Shown: piece by piece, positions 53,851 to 62,521 of the stretch
Position numbering within the stretch: the stretch's first letter is position 1
Layout of the letters: each line of letters starts with the position of its first letter
Assembly (NCBI GenBank): GCA_013214355.1
Contig: JABSSL010000086.1
Location: forward strand, 1-64,000
DNA length: 64,000 nt
Reading direction: 5' to 3'
Source: Saprospiraceae bacterium
GTDB taxonomy: Bacteria; Bacteroidota; Bacteroidia; Chitinophagales; Saprospiraceae
The notes under the pieces: generated by a model
Databases searched by the model: none
What the model was told of the DNA's origin: nothing
What the model saw: only the letters and a program-made list of their open reading frames with translations
Program-made: the position numbers and the translations under genes

Positions 53851-55434
53851 ATGAGTTTTTTAGAAGAATTGAATAAGCGGAAGACATTTGGAATCATCAG
53901 TCACCCGGATGCTGGTAAGACAACCCTCACGGAGAAGCTATTGCTTTTTGGTGGCGCAATCCAGGAGGCCGGGGCAGTGAAGTCCAATAAGGTAAAGCGT
54001 AGTGCGACTTCCGACTTCATGGAGATTGAACGGCAGCGGGGGATCTCGGTGGCAACTTCGGTAATGGCTTTCAACTACCGTGGACACAAGATCAATATCT
54101 TGGATACGCCAGGTCACCAGGACTTTGCGGAGGATACCTATCGTACTTTGACTGCGGTGGATAGCGTGATTGTGGTGATTGACGTGGCCAAAGGGGTGGA
54201 GACGCAGACGGAGAAACTCGTGCACGTGTGCCGAATGCGAAATACGCCCATCATTGTTTTTATCAATAAGCTGGACCGGGAAGGGAAAGATGGTTTTGAT
54301 CTACTGGATGAGGTAGAGCAGAAGTTGGGTTTGACGGTGACGCCGTTGAGTTGGCCCATTGGTATGGGACAGCGATTTAAGGGCGTATACAGCAATTATG
54401 AAAAGAAATTAGTACTGTTCCGCCCGCATGGCAAGCAGGAAGAAGACGATATTATTGAGATCACGGATCTCGATGATGAATTGCTCGATAAGGAAGTAGG
54501 AGAGGCGGCAGCGGATGAGTTGAGAGAAGATGAGGAAATGATTCGTGAAGTATATCCAGCCTTTGATAAGGAAGCCTACCTGAATGGTGAATTATCTCCC
54601 GTATTCTTTGGTAGTGCGATTAATAATTTTGGGGTTCGGGAGCTTTTGGATTGCTTTGTCGACATTGCACCAGCACCGCTTCCTCGTATTACGGAAGAAC
54701 GCCAAATTGATCCAACCGAAGATAAATTTGCCGGATTCGTTTTTAAGATCCACGCCAATATGGATCCGCGACACCGAGATCGAATCGCCTTCCTACGGGT
54801 CTGCTCCGGTACTTTCCAGCGTAATACCAATTACCTGCACGTTCGGCAAAACCGCAAGATGAAATTTGCCAATCCCACCTCTTTCATGGCTTCCAAGAAG
54901 ACCGTGGTGGAACAGGCCTACCCCGGGGATGTAATTGGTTTGTACGATTCCGGTAATTTTAAGATTGGAGACTCCGTAACGGAGGGAGAAGTGCTTCACT
55001 TCAAGGGAATTCCTAGTTTTTCTCCGGAACAATTCCGCTATGTCAATAACATGGATCCCATGAAGACCAAGCAGCTGAATAAGGGCTTGTCCGAGTTGAT
55101 GGATGAAGGCCTAGCGCAGTTGTTTACACGAGAATCCAATAACAGAAAAATCGTCGGAACAGTTGGTGCCCTCCAGTTTGATGTGATCCAATACCGCTTA
55201 TTGAACGAATATGGAGCATCCTGTAACTTCGAGCCCGTCAGCTTACACAAAGCTTGTTGGGTGAGTTGTGATGATCAAGCCGCCATGAAGGAGTTCATGA
55301 CTCGACGAAAGCGTGACCTAGCCAAGGATAAAGATGGCAAGCTTGTCTTTTTGGCGGAGTCTGCTTGGACCTTAAACTTGGCGCAGGAGAATCATCCAAA
55401 AGTAGAATTCCATTTTACCAGTGAGTTTGAGTAG
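53851..55434 (+). CDS. prfC: Peptide chain release factor 3
   Basis: 527 residues, normal for RF3. The GTPase domain has G1 SHPDAGKTTL, G2 ERQRGISVATS, G3 DTPGHQDF and G4 NKLDREG. Domains II and III follow, with FVFKIHANMDPRHRDRIAFLR and FDVIQYRLLNEYG typical of RF3. It recycles RF1/RF2 from the ribosome after termination. It stands alone. The RiPP cluster starts 499 bases downstream on the same strand but is probably separate. Confidence 0.96.
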   Translation: MSFLEELNKRKTFGIISHPDAGKTTLTEKLLLFGGAIQEAGAVKSNKVKRSATSDFMEIERQRGISVATSVMAFNYRGHKINILDTPGHQDFAEDTYRTLTAVDSVIVVIDVAKGVETQTEKLVHVCRMRNTPIIVFINKLDREGKDGFDLLDEVEQKLGLTVTPLSWPIGMGQRFKGVYSNYEKKLVLFRPHGKQEEDDIIEITDLDDELLDKEVGEAAADELREDEEMIREVYPAFDKEAYLNGELSPVFFGSAINNFGVRELLDCFVDIAPAPLPRITEERQIDPTEDKFAGFVFKIHANMDPRHRDRIAFLRVCSGTFQRNTNYLHVRQNRKMKFANPTSFMASKKTVVEQAYPGDVIGLYDSGNFKIGDSVTEGEVLHFKGIPSFSPEQFRYVNNMDPMKTKQLNKGLSELMDEGLAQLFTRESNNRKIVGTVGALQFDVIQYRLLNEYGASCNFEPVSLHKACWVSCDDQAAMKEFMTRRKRDLAKDKDGKLVFLAESAWTLNLAQENHPKVEFHFTSEFE

Positions 55435-55933
55435 GATACTTACTTTTCTTTGAATTCCTACCTAAATCTTTTATCTTCAGCAGTAGATTACTGCCACTCA
55501 ACATCCAAATTCTACACCAATAAGACTTTTCGGGCTGGTACCCGCAATGCCCACCTCTTGATCCTGAAAGAATTTACTTTTCTTTCAAGGATGTTATCAA
55601 TATGTGCTAAGAAAATACAATGGCCAGTAAACTCTGCCTTGGTCAACCCGTAGTAGATTGATCCTAGAAAAAGATTCGCCGCACTAAATTTTTTGCAAAT
55701 CTATGGAACGATTTGCATCGATTAATACACTATAAGTAGGGCCTGGATCAAGGCCTTAGGGGCAAAATCTTGATGAAAAGCCCAAACAACAAATGTATTA
55801 GTTGAATGCTGTCGAAGTAGAAAGCCTCCCTGTCCATACCTTAAAGGTTAGTCTTTCAGAACTTCAAAGCAGTCCGACATGACAGTTAACACCAAAAGAA
55901 GCATATTTTTTAACCTTATTAACTTACTTATCT
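55435..55933. other. Intergenic region upstream of the RiPP cluster
   Basis: 499 bases. It should hold the promoter of the precursor gene. A 67-residue open frame (55450-55653) shows no recognisable features and is not accepted. No certain promoter or terminator seen. Confidence 0.4.
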
Positions 55934-56350
55934 ATGAAAAATCCCGAATCCAAATCATCCAGAAGGGGGTTTCTTTCAAGTGCCGGTAAAGCTGTTGGAG
56001 GGGGTGCCCTCGCCTTCGGTTTGATGGGCATGAGCATGGAAGACATGCCGGAGGAAGCCACTTCCAAGCCTATCGTAGATCTAATAGGGATGACTCCAGC
56101 TGCAAAGAGGAAATTGAGTACTGCAGCTCAACGTGTTTCTCCAGCTGATCTTAAAGCCATTGTTGATCCTTACAACAGTTCTCAAAGGATGACCACTCGT
56201 CCTAGCAGAACGGTGCAACAGCTTACCTTTGGTGATCTTAGCCTATTGGCAGGAGCTGTACATGAGGCCGCTAAGGGTAAGGAAATTAACAACCTTAAGA
56301 TAGACTGTAGTGAGTCATTCTGTTGCTGCTGCTGCTGTTGCTGCTGCTAG
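55934..56350 (+). CDS. TOMM-type RiPP precursor, Tat-like leader, Cys9 core
   Basis: 138 residues. N-terminus: SSRRGFLSS, matching the twin-arginine S-R-R-x-F-L pattern (R10-R11), then a Gly/Ala-rich hydrophobic stretch (about 17-33). Acidic and helix-prone middle (PADLKAIVDPYNSS, LTFGDLSLLAGAVHEAAKG), the likely binding site for the C protein. C-terminus: C125, SESF, then nine Cys (130-138), just before the stop. The Cys tract is encoded by TGT/TGC codons from 56321 to 56347. The downstream enzymes form azoles from Cys/Ser/Thr, so the tail is the likely core. Export and cleavage site are inferred. 171 bases separate it from the C gene. Confidence 0.85.
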   Translation: MKNPESKSSRRGFLSSAGKAVGGGALAFGLMGMSMEDMPEEATSKPIVDLIGMTPAAKRKLSTAAQRVSPADLKAIVDPYNSSQRMTTRPSRTVQQLTFGDLSLLAGAVHEAAKGKEINNLKIDCSESFCCCCCCCCC

Positions 56351-56521
56351 ATTCGTTAGGTGTCTAACCATCTAAAAGCTCTAATGATTTAATGCTTTGG
56401 TGATCTAGTATTGCAGTCAAAATACTGGGTCACCAATCTTCCGAGCACCTATTTGCTCTTCCATCAAAAGTCTCTATTTTGATCGTGACATCGATCTACC
56501 TGAATGGAATAAAATTTCATT

Positions 56522-57547
56522 ATGAATCCTGTCTATAATCTAATCCCTTTTAACTATCTCTCGGATGGAAAACGCCTTTTGATCAAGCGGTTAGGGAAAA
56601 CACTTTCCTTTCCCGATGAAAAGGCAATGGCTGTCATGCATTTGTTGCAATTGATGAATCAGCTGGGTAGTTTTGATCTGCCCAGTCTACAAGAAAGTGC
56701 ATCTGAGCATATCTCCCCAAGTTTTACCGAAGAATTAGTACAACTCCTGGATGTCAATGGCTTCATCAGATTGACAGATGAGCCGAGTGCCAATTCGCTG
56801 GCCATTCCTTTTCATGATTTGGAGAGGTTGGTAAAAAGACAGCGCTTTATTTTTGTAGGTATCAACCGACTCAGCTTTGCGATGTATAAACTGCTAAAAG
56901 CCTATGCACCGGACGTGCAGGCAGTCTTTCTCTCCTATGGCGGCTTGGACCTTTGGCAGGATGGAGATGTGCCGGAGGATTTCGAGAAAATAAGCTATCC
57001 CTTTGAAGAATGGATTCCCGATCAAACGATCGGAGAGGAAGATTTCATTATCGCCACGACTGTATTCGGGAACAAGAATGCTTTGCGAGATCTCAATCGG
57101 GAAATGCATCGGAGAAAGTTTATGTATTTGCCTATTCTACTACTGGATTATCAATTGGAAGTGGGGCCGCTCTACATTCCTGGAAAGACACCATGCTATG
57201 AGTGTGTCTACAAAAGATTTATCTCACACCATGATAATGGGGAAGAGGTAGATACTTTTTATCAAATGATTGATCAGAACTCGCCACATTTGGTGCATTT
57301 TAGCGATGACGTTTTATTCACGGCTTGCGGCGGAGTATCTACCTTACAAGTACTCAATTACCTATCAGGAAACTATACGCTATTACAGTCGGGGTATCAA
57401 ATGATATGGAATCTCAGCACCAATACTTCCACCTCACATCGCATTCTCAAGAATCCGCTCTGTGAGGTTTGCTCCAGCAAGGCAGAAATTAACTCTACCA
57501 ATTACTTCCTAAACATGATCCAGGTCGATGACAAGAAAGGAAATTGA
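56522..57547 (+). CDS. TOMM cyclodehydratase partner (E1/ThiF-like C protein)
   Basis: 341 residues. The N-terminal ~85 residues have a winged-helix, peptide-clamp look (FTEELVQLLDVNGFIRLTDE), likely the RiPP recognition element. The middle is Rossmann-like, starting FIFVGINRLSFAMYKLL, where the E1 GxGxxG loop is missing. Cys pairs CYECV and CEVC probably bind zinc, as in ocin-ThiF-like proteins. It would present the leader of the precursor to the YcaO enzyme. It overlaps the YcaO gene by 20 bases. Confidence 0.82.
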   Translation: MNPVYNLIPFNYLSDGKRLLIKRLGKTLSFPDEKAMAVMHLLQLMNQLGSFDLPSLQESASEHISPSFTEELVQLLDVNGFIRLTDEPSANSLAIPFHDLERLVKRQRFIFVGINRLSFAMYKLLKAYAPDVQAVFLSYGGLDLWQDGDVPEDFEKISYPFEEWIPDQTIGEEDFIIATTVFGNKNALRDLNREMHRRKFMYLPILLLDYQLEVGPLYIPGKTPCYECVYKRFISHHDNGEEVDTFYQMIDQNSPHLVHFSDDVLFTACGGVSTLQVLNYLSGNYTLLQSGYQMIWNLSTNTSTSHRILKNPLCEVCSSKAEINSTNYFLNMIQVDDKKGN

Positions 57548-58838
57548 TATTATTTTCGATCCCAAGTATGGCTTAGCCAAAAGCGAGTTTCGGCTAGGGA
57601 GACAGTATGGCGCTCCGAATTTCTTCTTTGAATATGCGGTATCCATCGACAGTCAAAAGTTGGGGAACGAAATCGAAAATATCCGGACGTCTGGCGGGGC
57701 TAGTCCCAATGGAGCCTTGGGAGCCAAGGTAAAGGCTACGGGTGAATTGATGGAGCGGTATTGTAGTGGAATTTTCCACTCAGAAGACTTTCGTTTTGAA
57801 GCTTATGACGATGCCCCAAATGAGAAGGTACATCCCGACCTTTTTTCCTTCTATGCCAAAGTACAAACCGAGCAAGCCGACTACTACTACGATTTCTTTG
57901 ATACCCAGGCAAAGATCAACTGGGCTAGAAGCTATGATATTTTCAATCAGGCTTTCTGTTGGGTTCCAGCCAGTACGGTATTTGTGCCCTATGAGTTTAA
58001 CAAGGCCAAGGGCGAGGCAAAGATCAACCAATCCATATCTACAGGTTTAGCCTGCCATTCGGATTTCTTCAAATGCTACAATAAATGCATCATGGAGGTG
58101 CTGGAGCGAGATGCTTATTGCACCTACTGGCAGTTGGGTTTATCTCCGTTGCTAATAGAGGCAAAGGGTTTACCCCCTAAGTCCCAGCAAATGCTTGATG
58201 CCTTTTCGCAGTATGGCTGTGAGGTCCAGTTGTATCTGCTAGAAACAGATATAGGAGTTCCCGTAATACAAGCAAGTTTAATCAATTACCATCCTGCACG
58301 AGCACCCTATGCGATGTCTTGTGCTTGCCACTGGGATATTGATCTGGCGATAGTAGGTGCGCTGGAGGAGTTGGCCCATACCTATATGTACTTAGAGAAT
58401 ATCCATGGAACCGACTATAAACCGATCGAATCACCAGCAGATGTGAAATTGAGTTTGGATCACCTGGTATACTGGAGTGATCAGCGGCGCTTGCCGCAGA
58501 TGAATCATATTTTGCAGACACCCAGGAGAACTACTTATGCTGATATTCAACGCCAAACCTTTAGCAGCCAAAAGGAATTAAACCAAATCCTCTTACAAAA
58601 ACTTCAGGCGGCAGGAGTGAATCTTTTCTTCAATGATCTAACTACGCCCGACATTCGGTCGCTAGGGTTTTGGGTCTTGCGCGTAATCATACCTGAATGC
58701 CAGCCTTTAGCCATGGGCCACAAATACCGATACCTCAAATGTCAACGGATGTGGCAACGGGCGGAGAAGGAAGGATTGTACGAATCGGCTGGCTTACAAC
58801 TTTATCAAGATATAAATTTACCCCATGGATTTCCCTAA
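57528..58838 (+). CDS. YcaO cyclodehydratase
   Basis: 436 residues. YcaO core: GGASPNGALGAKVKATGELM near the start gives the first ATP/Mg Glu, and CIMEVLERDAYCTYWQLGL and GALEELAHTYMYLENIHG carry the later acidic residues of the nucleotide site. It ends in LPHGFP, a variant of the Pro-rich (PxPxP-like) tail important for TOMM YcaOs. It uses ATP to convert Cys/Ser/Thr into azolines in the precursor. It overlaps the C gene (20 bases) and the SagB gene (14 bases), so the three are one translationally coupled unit. Confidence 0.9.
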   Translation: MTRKEIDIIFDPKYGLAKSEFRLGRQYGAPNFFFEYAVSIDSQKLGNEIENIRTSGGASPNGALGAKVKATGELMERYCSGIFHSEDFRFEAYDDAPNEKVHPDLFSFYAKVQTEQADYYYDFFDTQAKINWARSYDIFNQAFCWVPASTVFVPYEFNKAKGEAKINQSISTGLACHSDFFKCYNKCIMEVLERDAYCTYWQLGLSPLLIEAKGLPPKSQQMLDAFSQYGCEVQLYLLETDIGVPVIQASLINYHPARAPYAMSCACHWDIDLAIVGALEELAHTYMYLENIHGTDYKPIESPADVKLSLDHLVYWSDQRRLPQMNHILQTPRRTTYADIQRQTFSSQKELNQILLQKLQAAGVNLFFNDLTTPDIRSLGFWVLRVIIPECQPLAMGHKYRYLKCQRMWQRAEKEGLYESAGLQLYQDINLPHGFP

Positions 58839-59571
58839 TGTTGACAACTTGTGGCTGTTTTACTACGAAAACTCAAAGCTGACCGAGTTTTCTAATATTC
58901 CCATACCTAACGAGCAGGTCATTGAGATATCAAAAAACTTTGCTCCTGCTCTAACAATAGAGGGGAAGCGCTTTCAATTGAAACCAGCGGCGGAAACAGC
59001 TGTGGATATGTATCAGGTCATGAAGGATCGCGCCTCCAGACTAACAGCGAACCTCAGTGCGATGACCTTTGAAGCACTCTCCAACCTCTTGTACTATGCC
59101 TACGGGTCCAAGCAAACATCTACAGGCAAGTCAGCTATGACCAAGCGTAATGCCCCTTCTGCCGGGGGACTCTATCCCATCGAGCTTTTCTTCTTTGCTA
59201 GGGAGATCGAACAGATACCTGATGGATTGTACTATTTTGATTCCCCAAAGAATGAGATTGTACTCTTTGATGAGCAAGTCAATTATGAAGCCGTCGCGGA
59301 TTGCTACGTGAGCGATGACCCCATTCTTAACAAAAATCTAATCTTCTTTTTCTGTCCGATCTTTAATAAATCTATTTTTAAATATCACAATCGAGGATTC
59401 CGCTTTGTATTTATGGAGGCCGGGCATATCGCACAAAATCTGTTGTTGATTGCAACGGGCTTAGGGCGGCAGGCTTTACCGGTTTGTGGCTACTTCGAAT
59501 ATAAGGTGGATCAATTACTGCGACTAGATGGGCATGATTTCTCTTGTGTCTATACCGTCGCGGTCGGGTGA
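58825..59571 (+). CDS. SagB-type FMN-dependent azoline dehydrogenase
   Basis: 248 residues. Nitroreductase/SagB fold: LSNLLYYAYGSKQTS, KRNAPSAGGLYPIELFFFA (typical SagB motif) and FMEAGHIAQNLLLIATGLG. It oxidises thiazolines/oxazolines to thiazoles/oxazoles using FMN. Its presence suggests the product carries aromatic azoles rather than azolines. It is the last gene of the overlapping C-D-B unit. Confidence 0.9.
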   Translation: MDFPNVDNLWLFYYENSKLTEFSNIPIPNEQVIEISKNFAPALTIEGKRFQLKPAAETAVDMYQVMKDRASRLTANLSAMTFEALSNLLYYAYGSKQTSTGKSAMTKRNAPSAGGLYPIELFFFAREIEQIPDGLYYFDSPKNEIVLFDEQVNYEAVADCYVSDDPILNKNLIFFFCPIFNKSIFKYHNRGFRFVFMEAGHIAQNLLLIATGLGRQALPVCGYFEYKVDQLLRLDGHDFSCVYTVAVG

Positions 59572-60014
59572 TGATTTCATGGCATTTCCAAATTTTTCCT
59601 GCTTATCATCTCCAAAAACATAGATTCATTTAGGATACGATACGATTCCCAAATAAAGTAATAGTACTCGCCTGCTAGTTTAGTTGGAGTGGATGTGTAT
59701 CTGTCTGATTTACAGGCAATATTATATCAGTATTGATTAATATTAAGGTAGCAATTCTGGTATTTCATGACTAGTTTTGAGTCAGAACCCGATTAGGACC
59801 TACACTTTGGTCTCCTTCCTTCCAACATCGAGATATCCCTAATGGTATTGTGTTATTGACTGTCACAGTCATCATCTAAGTGCATCTTTGGTGATCGCTT
59901 TTGTAGGAGGAAATTGTCATTTCCTGTCGGCAGGCAGGTATCAGCAAAAAGGGCGATTTCCTACCCAAAGGGTGTTGGCCAAACATGCCCTAAAGCCTAT
60001 ATGCTATGTGTATA
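59572..60014. other. Gap between RiPP enzymes and HExxH gene
   Basis: 443 bases, AT-rich. CCTGTCGGCAGGCAGG (59923-59938) is a REP-like hairpin related to the one at 49575-49601. Small open frames look spurious. The gap makes it uncertain whether the next two genes belong to the RiPP operon. Confidence 0.45.
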
Positions 60015-61067
60015 ATGCGATACCAAATCTTGCTTGCACTTTGTTTATCCTGGTGCTTTCTGAACGGAGGTAAAGCCAATGCCTCTTCCCTAACACAAAG
60101 GGATCCTTGCTCCCATGAATCTCTAACCAGTGCCACCGCCTTCTATTGTCAATTTGGCATTCGAGATAGTGCGCTTAATAGATTCCCAACCTATCGCTAT
60201 TTAGGGGCGGTAGAAGTATATCTGCAAACAACTACCACACCATATATTATCAGCCTAACCCCGCAGTACTTCCTTGATCGGCTAGCGGAGCGAAATAGTA
60301 AGTTCTTAATCCGTAACGGGTGTATTACTTCGCTAAAGGAATCCTTTCATAACTATCAGCGTCAATTGAATAAACTGAAGCAGTTGACGGCGGCCCTAGG
60401 CGTGTCCATAGAAGCCAAAAAGAAAGACCTCACGCAACATAAAGGAGCGGGAATCTGTGACTGGTCACTCATTCGGCAAATGAGAAGAACCCTTTGGAAA
60501 TCCTTTCGTCGATTCAAGTCGGAACTATCTGCAGCCTATGAAACGGAAGTGATCTTGTTGGCCCAATTTATCCATAACCCTTCTCTCTTCGAGGCTGTAA
60601 ATAGCCTCGTTAACTTAGACGGTTCCAACCTACCGATATATGTGCATACTCGCCCAGCTTTTTTTGGGAGCCAAGCCATTCTGCAACATTTAAGTGGGAT
60701 GGTAGTGATGAGCCAGCAAGGTGGCCTATTCTCTTCTGACACCCCCGCAATTAGACAGGGCCATCCCCATTTTGTAGGCCATAAAGATGCCTTGACGGTT
60801 ATTGTGCAGGTTCGTGCTCCTGGCGCTATCCTGTCTCATGAATATGGTCACCTATATTATCTCTATCATCATTGGGAAGCCTACACGGAATACATGGAGC
60901 AAATGGGTCCTCGATATCAGGTGGGAGGGCATGGAAGCGGTGATGCCAGTGGGATAGCCGCGGAATTAGCGGAGAAGGGGGAAATGCCTGATTTCCATAT
61001 GCCTTGGAGTTTTCGCAAGCGCAAGGCGGAAAGAGGACAACCCTTGATAACCCTAGCCGATGAGTAA
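60015..61067 (+). CDS. Secreted HExxH protein, probable zinc metallopeptidase
   Basis: 350 residues from ATG 60015; ATG 60006 adds three residues. A signal peptide (MRYQILLALCLSWCFLNGG) ends near KANAS. The zinc motif is HEYGH in ILSHEYGHLYYLYHHWEAY (about 275-279), with downstream Glu candidates (Glu in EAYTEYMEQ or in IAAELAEKG). The N-terminal ~200 residues are helical with Cys residues. It matches no named family I recognise. Next to a RiPP cluster it could remove the precursor leader in the periplasm, which would suit a Tat-exported peptide; this is inference. The MFS gene follows 54 bases on. Confidence 0.72.
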   Translation: MRYQILLALCLSWCFLNGGKANASSLTQRDPCSHESLTSATAFYCQFGIRDSALNRFPTYRYLGAVEVYLQTTTTPYIISLTPQYFLDRLAERNSKFLIRNGCITSLKESFHNYQRQLNKLKQLTAALGVSIEAKKKDLTQHKGAGICDWSLIRQMRRTLWKSFRRFKSELSAAYETEVILLAQFIHNPSLFEAVNSLVNLDGSNLPIYVHTRPAFFGSQAILQHLSGMVVMSQQGGLFSSDTPAIRQGHPHFVGHKDALTVIVQVRAPGAILSHEYGHLYYLYHHWEAYTEYMEQMGPRYQVGGHGSGDASGIAAELAEKGEMPDFHMPWSFRKRKAERGQPLITLADE

Positions 61068-61121
61068 TTACGAGTAGAAAAACTTGCTGGTTAAAATACC
61101 AGCATGCATCTTTGCGCCCAC

Positions 61122-62456
61122 ATGAAAACACCTAGTATTACATGGCTACCTGCTAAGCGTTGGCCGTTCTTTTATGGCTGGTTTATCATCGCCTTAGGAA
61201 CCTTTGGGATCATCATGAGTATCCCAGGGCAGACCATCGGTGTGTCTACCTTTACAGATAGTTTGTTGGGGGTTCTGGAATTGAATCGAGATCAGCTAAG
61301 TGTGGCTTATATGTGTGGGACCATCGCTAGTTCGTTGATGCTGACCTGGGCGGGGAAACTCTATGATCGGATGGGGGTAAAACCCTTAGCTTTGGTTGCT
61401 TCGGTAGGTTTAGGCGTGACTTTGCTGTTGCTGAGTATTTCCGATCAACTAGCTAATGGCTTGGGAGGAGGATTTTGGATGTCTTTTGTGGTGCTTGCGC
61501 TGTGTTTTGTAATGCTTCGCTTCTTTGGTCAGGGCGTGCTGACGATGACCTCACAGAATATGATGGTGAAGTGGTTTGATAAGCGGAGAGGCTTTGCCAT
61601 GAGCTTTAGCAGTGTAGCATTAGCCTTGATCTTCTCATTGGCCCCTTTATTCTTGGATGCTTTGATTCAGAGCTGGGGATGGCGAGGTGCTTGGCGCCTT
61701 ATTGCTTTGGTGTTGTTTACGGCTGTGCCATTGATTATTGTGTTTTTCTTTATCGATAATCCACAGCAGGCAGGCTTAAAACCAGACGGCAACTTTATAG
61801 AGAATGAGGCTTCACGCCGGAAGACACTCCAGCAGGTCCACAAAGAGTATACTTTGCCGGAAGCTCGAAGAAGCTTTACCTATTGGGTATTCGTCGGCTT
61901 TTTGGCGATGCAAGGCTTGTTTACCACCGGCTTTACTTTTCATGTAGTATCGGTTTTCGCGGAAGCGGATTTAAGTAGATCATTGGCCTTAAGCGTATTT
62001 CCACCGGCAGCCACTATTGCCATGATTTTTACTTTCACCTTTAGCTGGCTCAGCGATTATATTCGCTTGAAATACATCTTGCTGTTGAAGGGGTTAGGAG
62101 CTATCCTGGCTACTTTAGGTGTCTTTTACCTGTCAACCTATGACTTAGCCTACTACCTAATGATTATTGGGTATGGAATGTCTGGGGGATTATATCGGGT
62201 GATCTATGCGGTCAGTTGGCCCAAGTTATTTGGGCAAAAACACCTAGGAGCAATTTCCGGCCAAGCTATGACCGTGATCGTTTTTGGAAGTGCTTTGGGA
62301 CCAGTACTCTTCAGTTTCTCTTTGTCCCAGTTTGGAGCTTACACCATGGCCGCTTTGGTGTGCACATTGGCTTATTTGGCTTTAACGGTCGCTGCCTTTT
62401 TTGCGAATAACCCGCAGTTAAAGTGGAGACCAAATGAGCTCCCGGTTTCCAGCTAA
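61122..62456 (+). CDS. MFS transporter
   Basis: 444 residues from ATG 61122 (an upstream ATG at 61104 adds six). Twelve membrane segments; N-terminal FYGWFIIALGTFGIIMS, loop 2-3 GKLYDRMGVKPLAL (G-x-x-x-D-R/K type) and central acidic linker. It resembles the oxalate/formate or monocarboxylate-like MFS group (YGW start). It might export a product or simply be an uptake system. Cotranscription with the HExxH gene is plausible. Confidence 0.85.
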   Translation: MKTPSITWLPAKRWPFFYGWFIIALGTFGIIMSIPGQTIGVSTFTDSLLGVLELNRDQLSVAYMCGTIASSLMLTWAGKLYDRMGVKPLALVASVGLGVTLLLLSISDQLANGLGGGFWMSFVVLALCFVMLRFFGQGVLTMTSQNMMVKWFDKRRGFAMSFSSVALALIFSLAPLFLDALIQSWGWRGAWRLIALVLFTAVPLIIVFFFIDNPQQAGLKPDGNFIENEASRRKTLQQVHKEYTLPEARRSFTYWVFVGFLAMQGLFTTGFTFHVVSVFAEADLSRSLALSVFPPAATIAMIFTFTFSWLSDYIRLKYILLLKGLGAILATLGVFYLSTYDLAYYLMIIGYGMSGGLYRVIYAVSWPKLFGQKHLGAISGQAMTVIVFGSALGPVLFSFSLSQFGAYTMAALVCTLAYLALTVAAFFANNPQLKWRPNELPVSS

Positions 62457-62479
62457 TCAGACAACATCAGGTATATGAG

Positions 62480-62504
62480 TCCTAGCTGCCCTCAACAGCT
62501 AGGA
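62480..62504. terminator. Terminator between convergent genes
   Basis: TCCTAGCTG (62480-62488) and CAGCTAGGA (62496-62504) form a perfect 9-pair stem with a 7-base loop, followed by AGTTTTTGTG on the plus strand. Confidence 0.8.
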
Positions 62505-62521
62505 TCATCAAGTTTTTGTGC

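Noticed and set aside
55450-55653. 67-residue open frame before the RiPP precursor
   Set aside because: No recognisable motif and start and length are typical of chance frames; kept only as intergenic.
56321-56347. Poly-Cys as frameshift artefact or metallothionein
   Set aside because: The frame is open with a normal stop right after the tract, and the neighbouring C-D-B genes explain it. Metallothioneins have spaced Cys (CxC), not a run of nine.
59888-60073. Open frame covering the start of the HExxH gene
   Set aside because: It overlaps the signal peptide of the supported gene in another frame and has no features.
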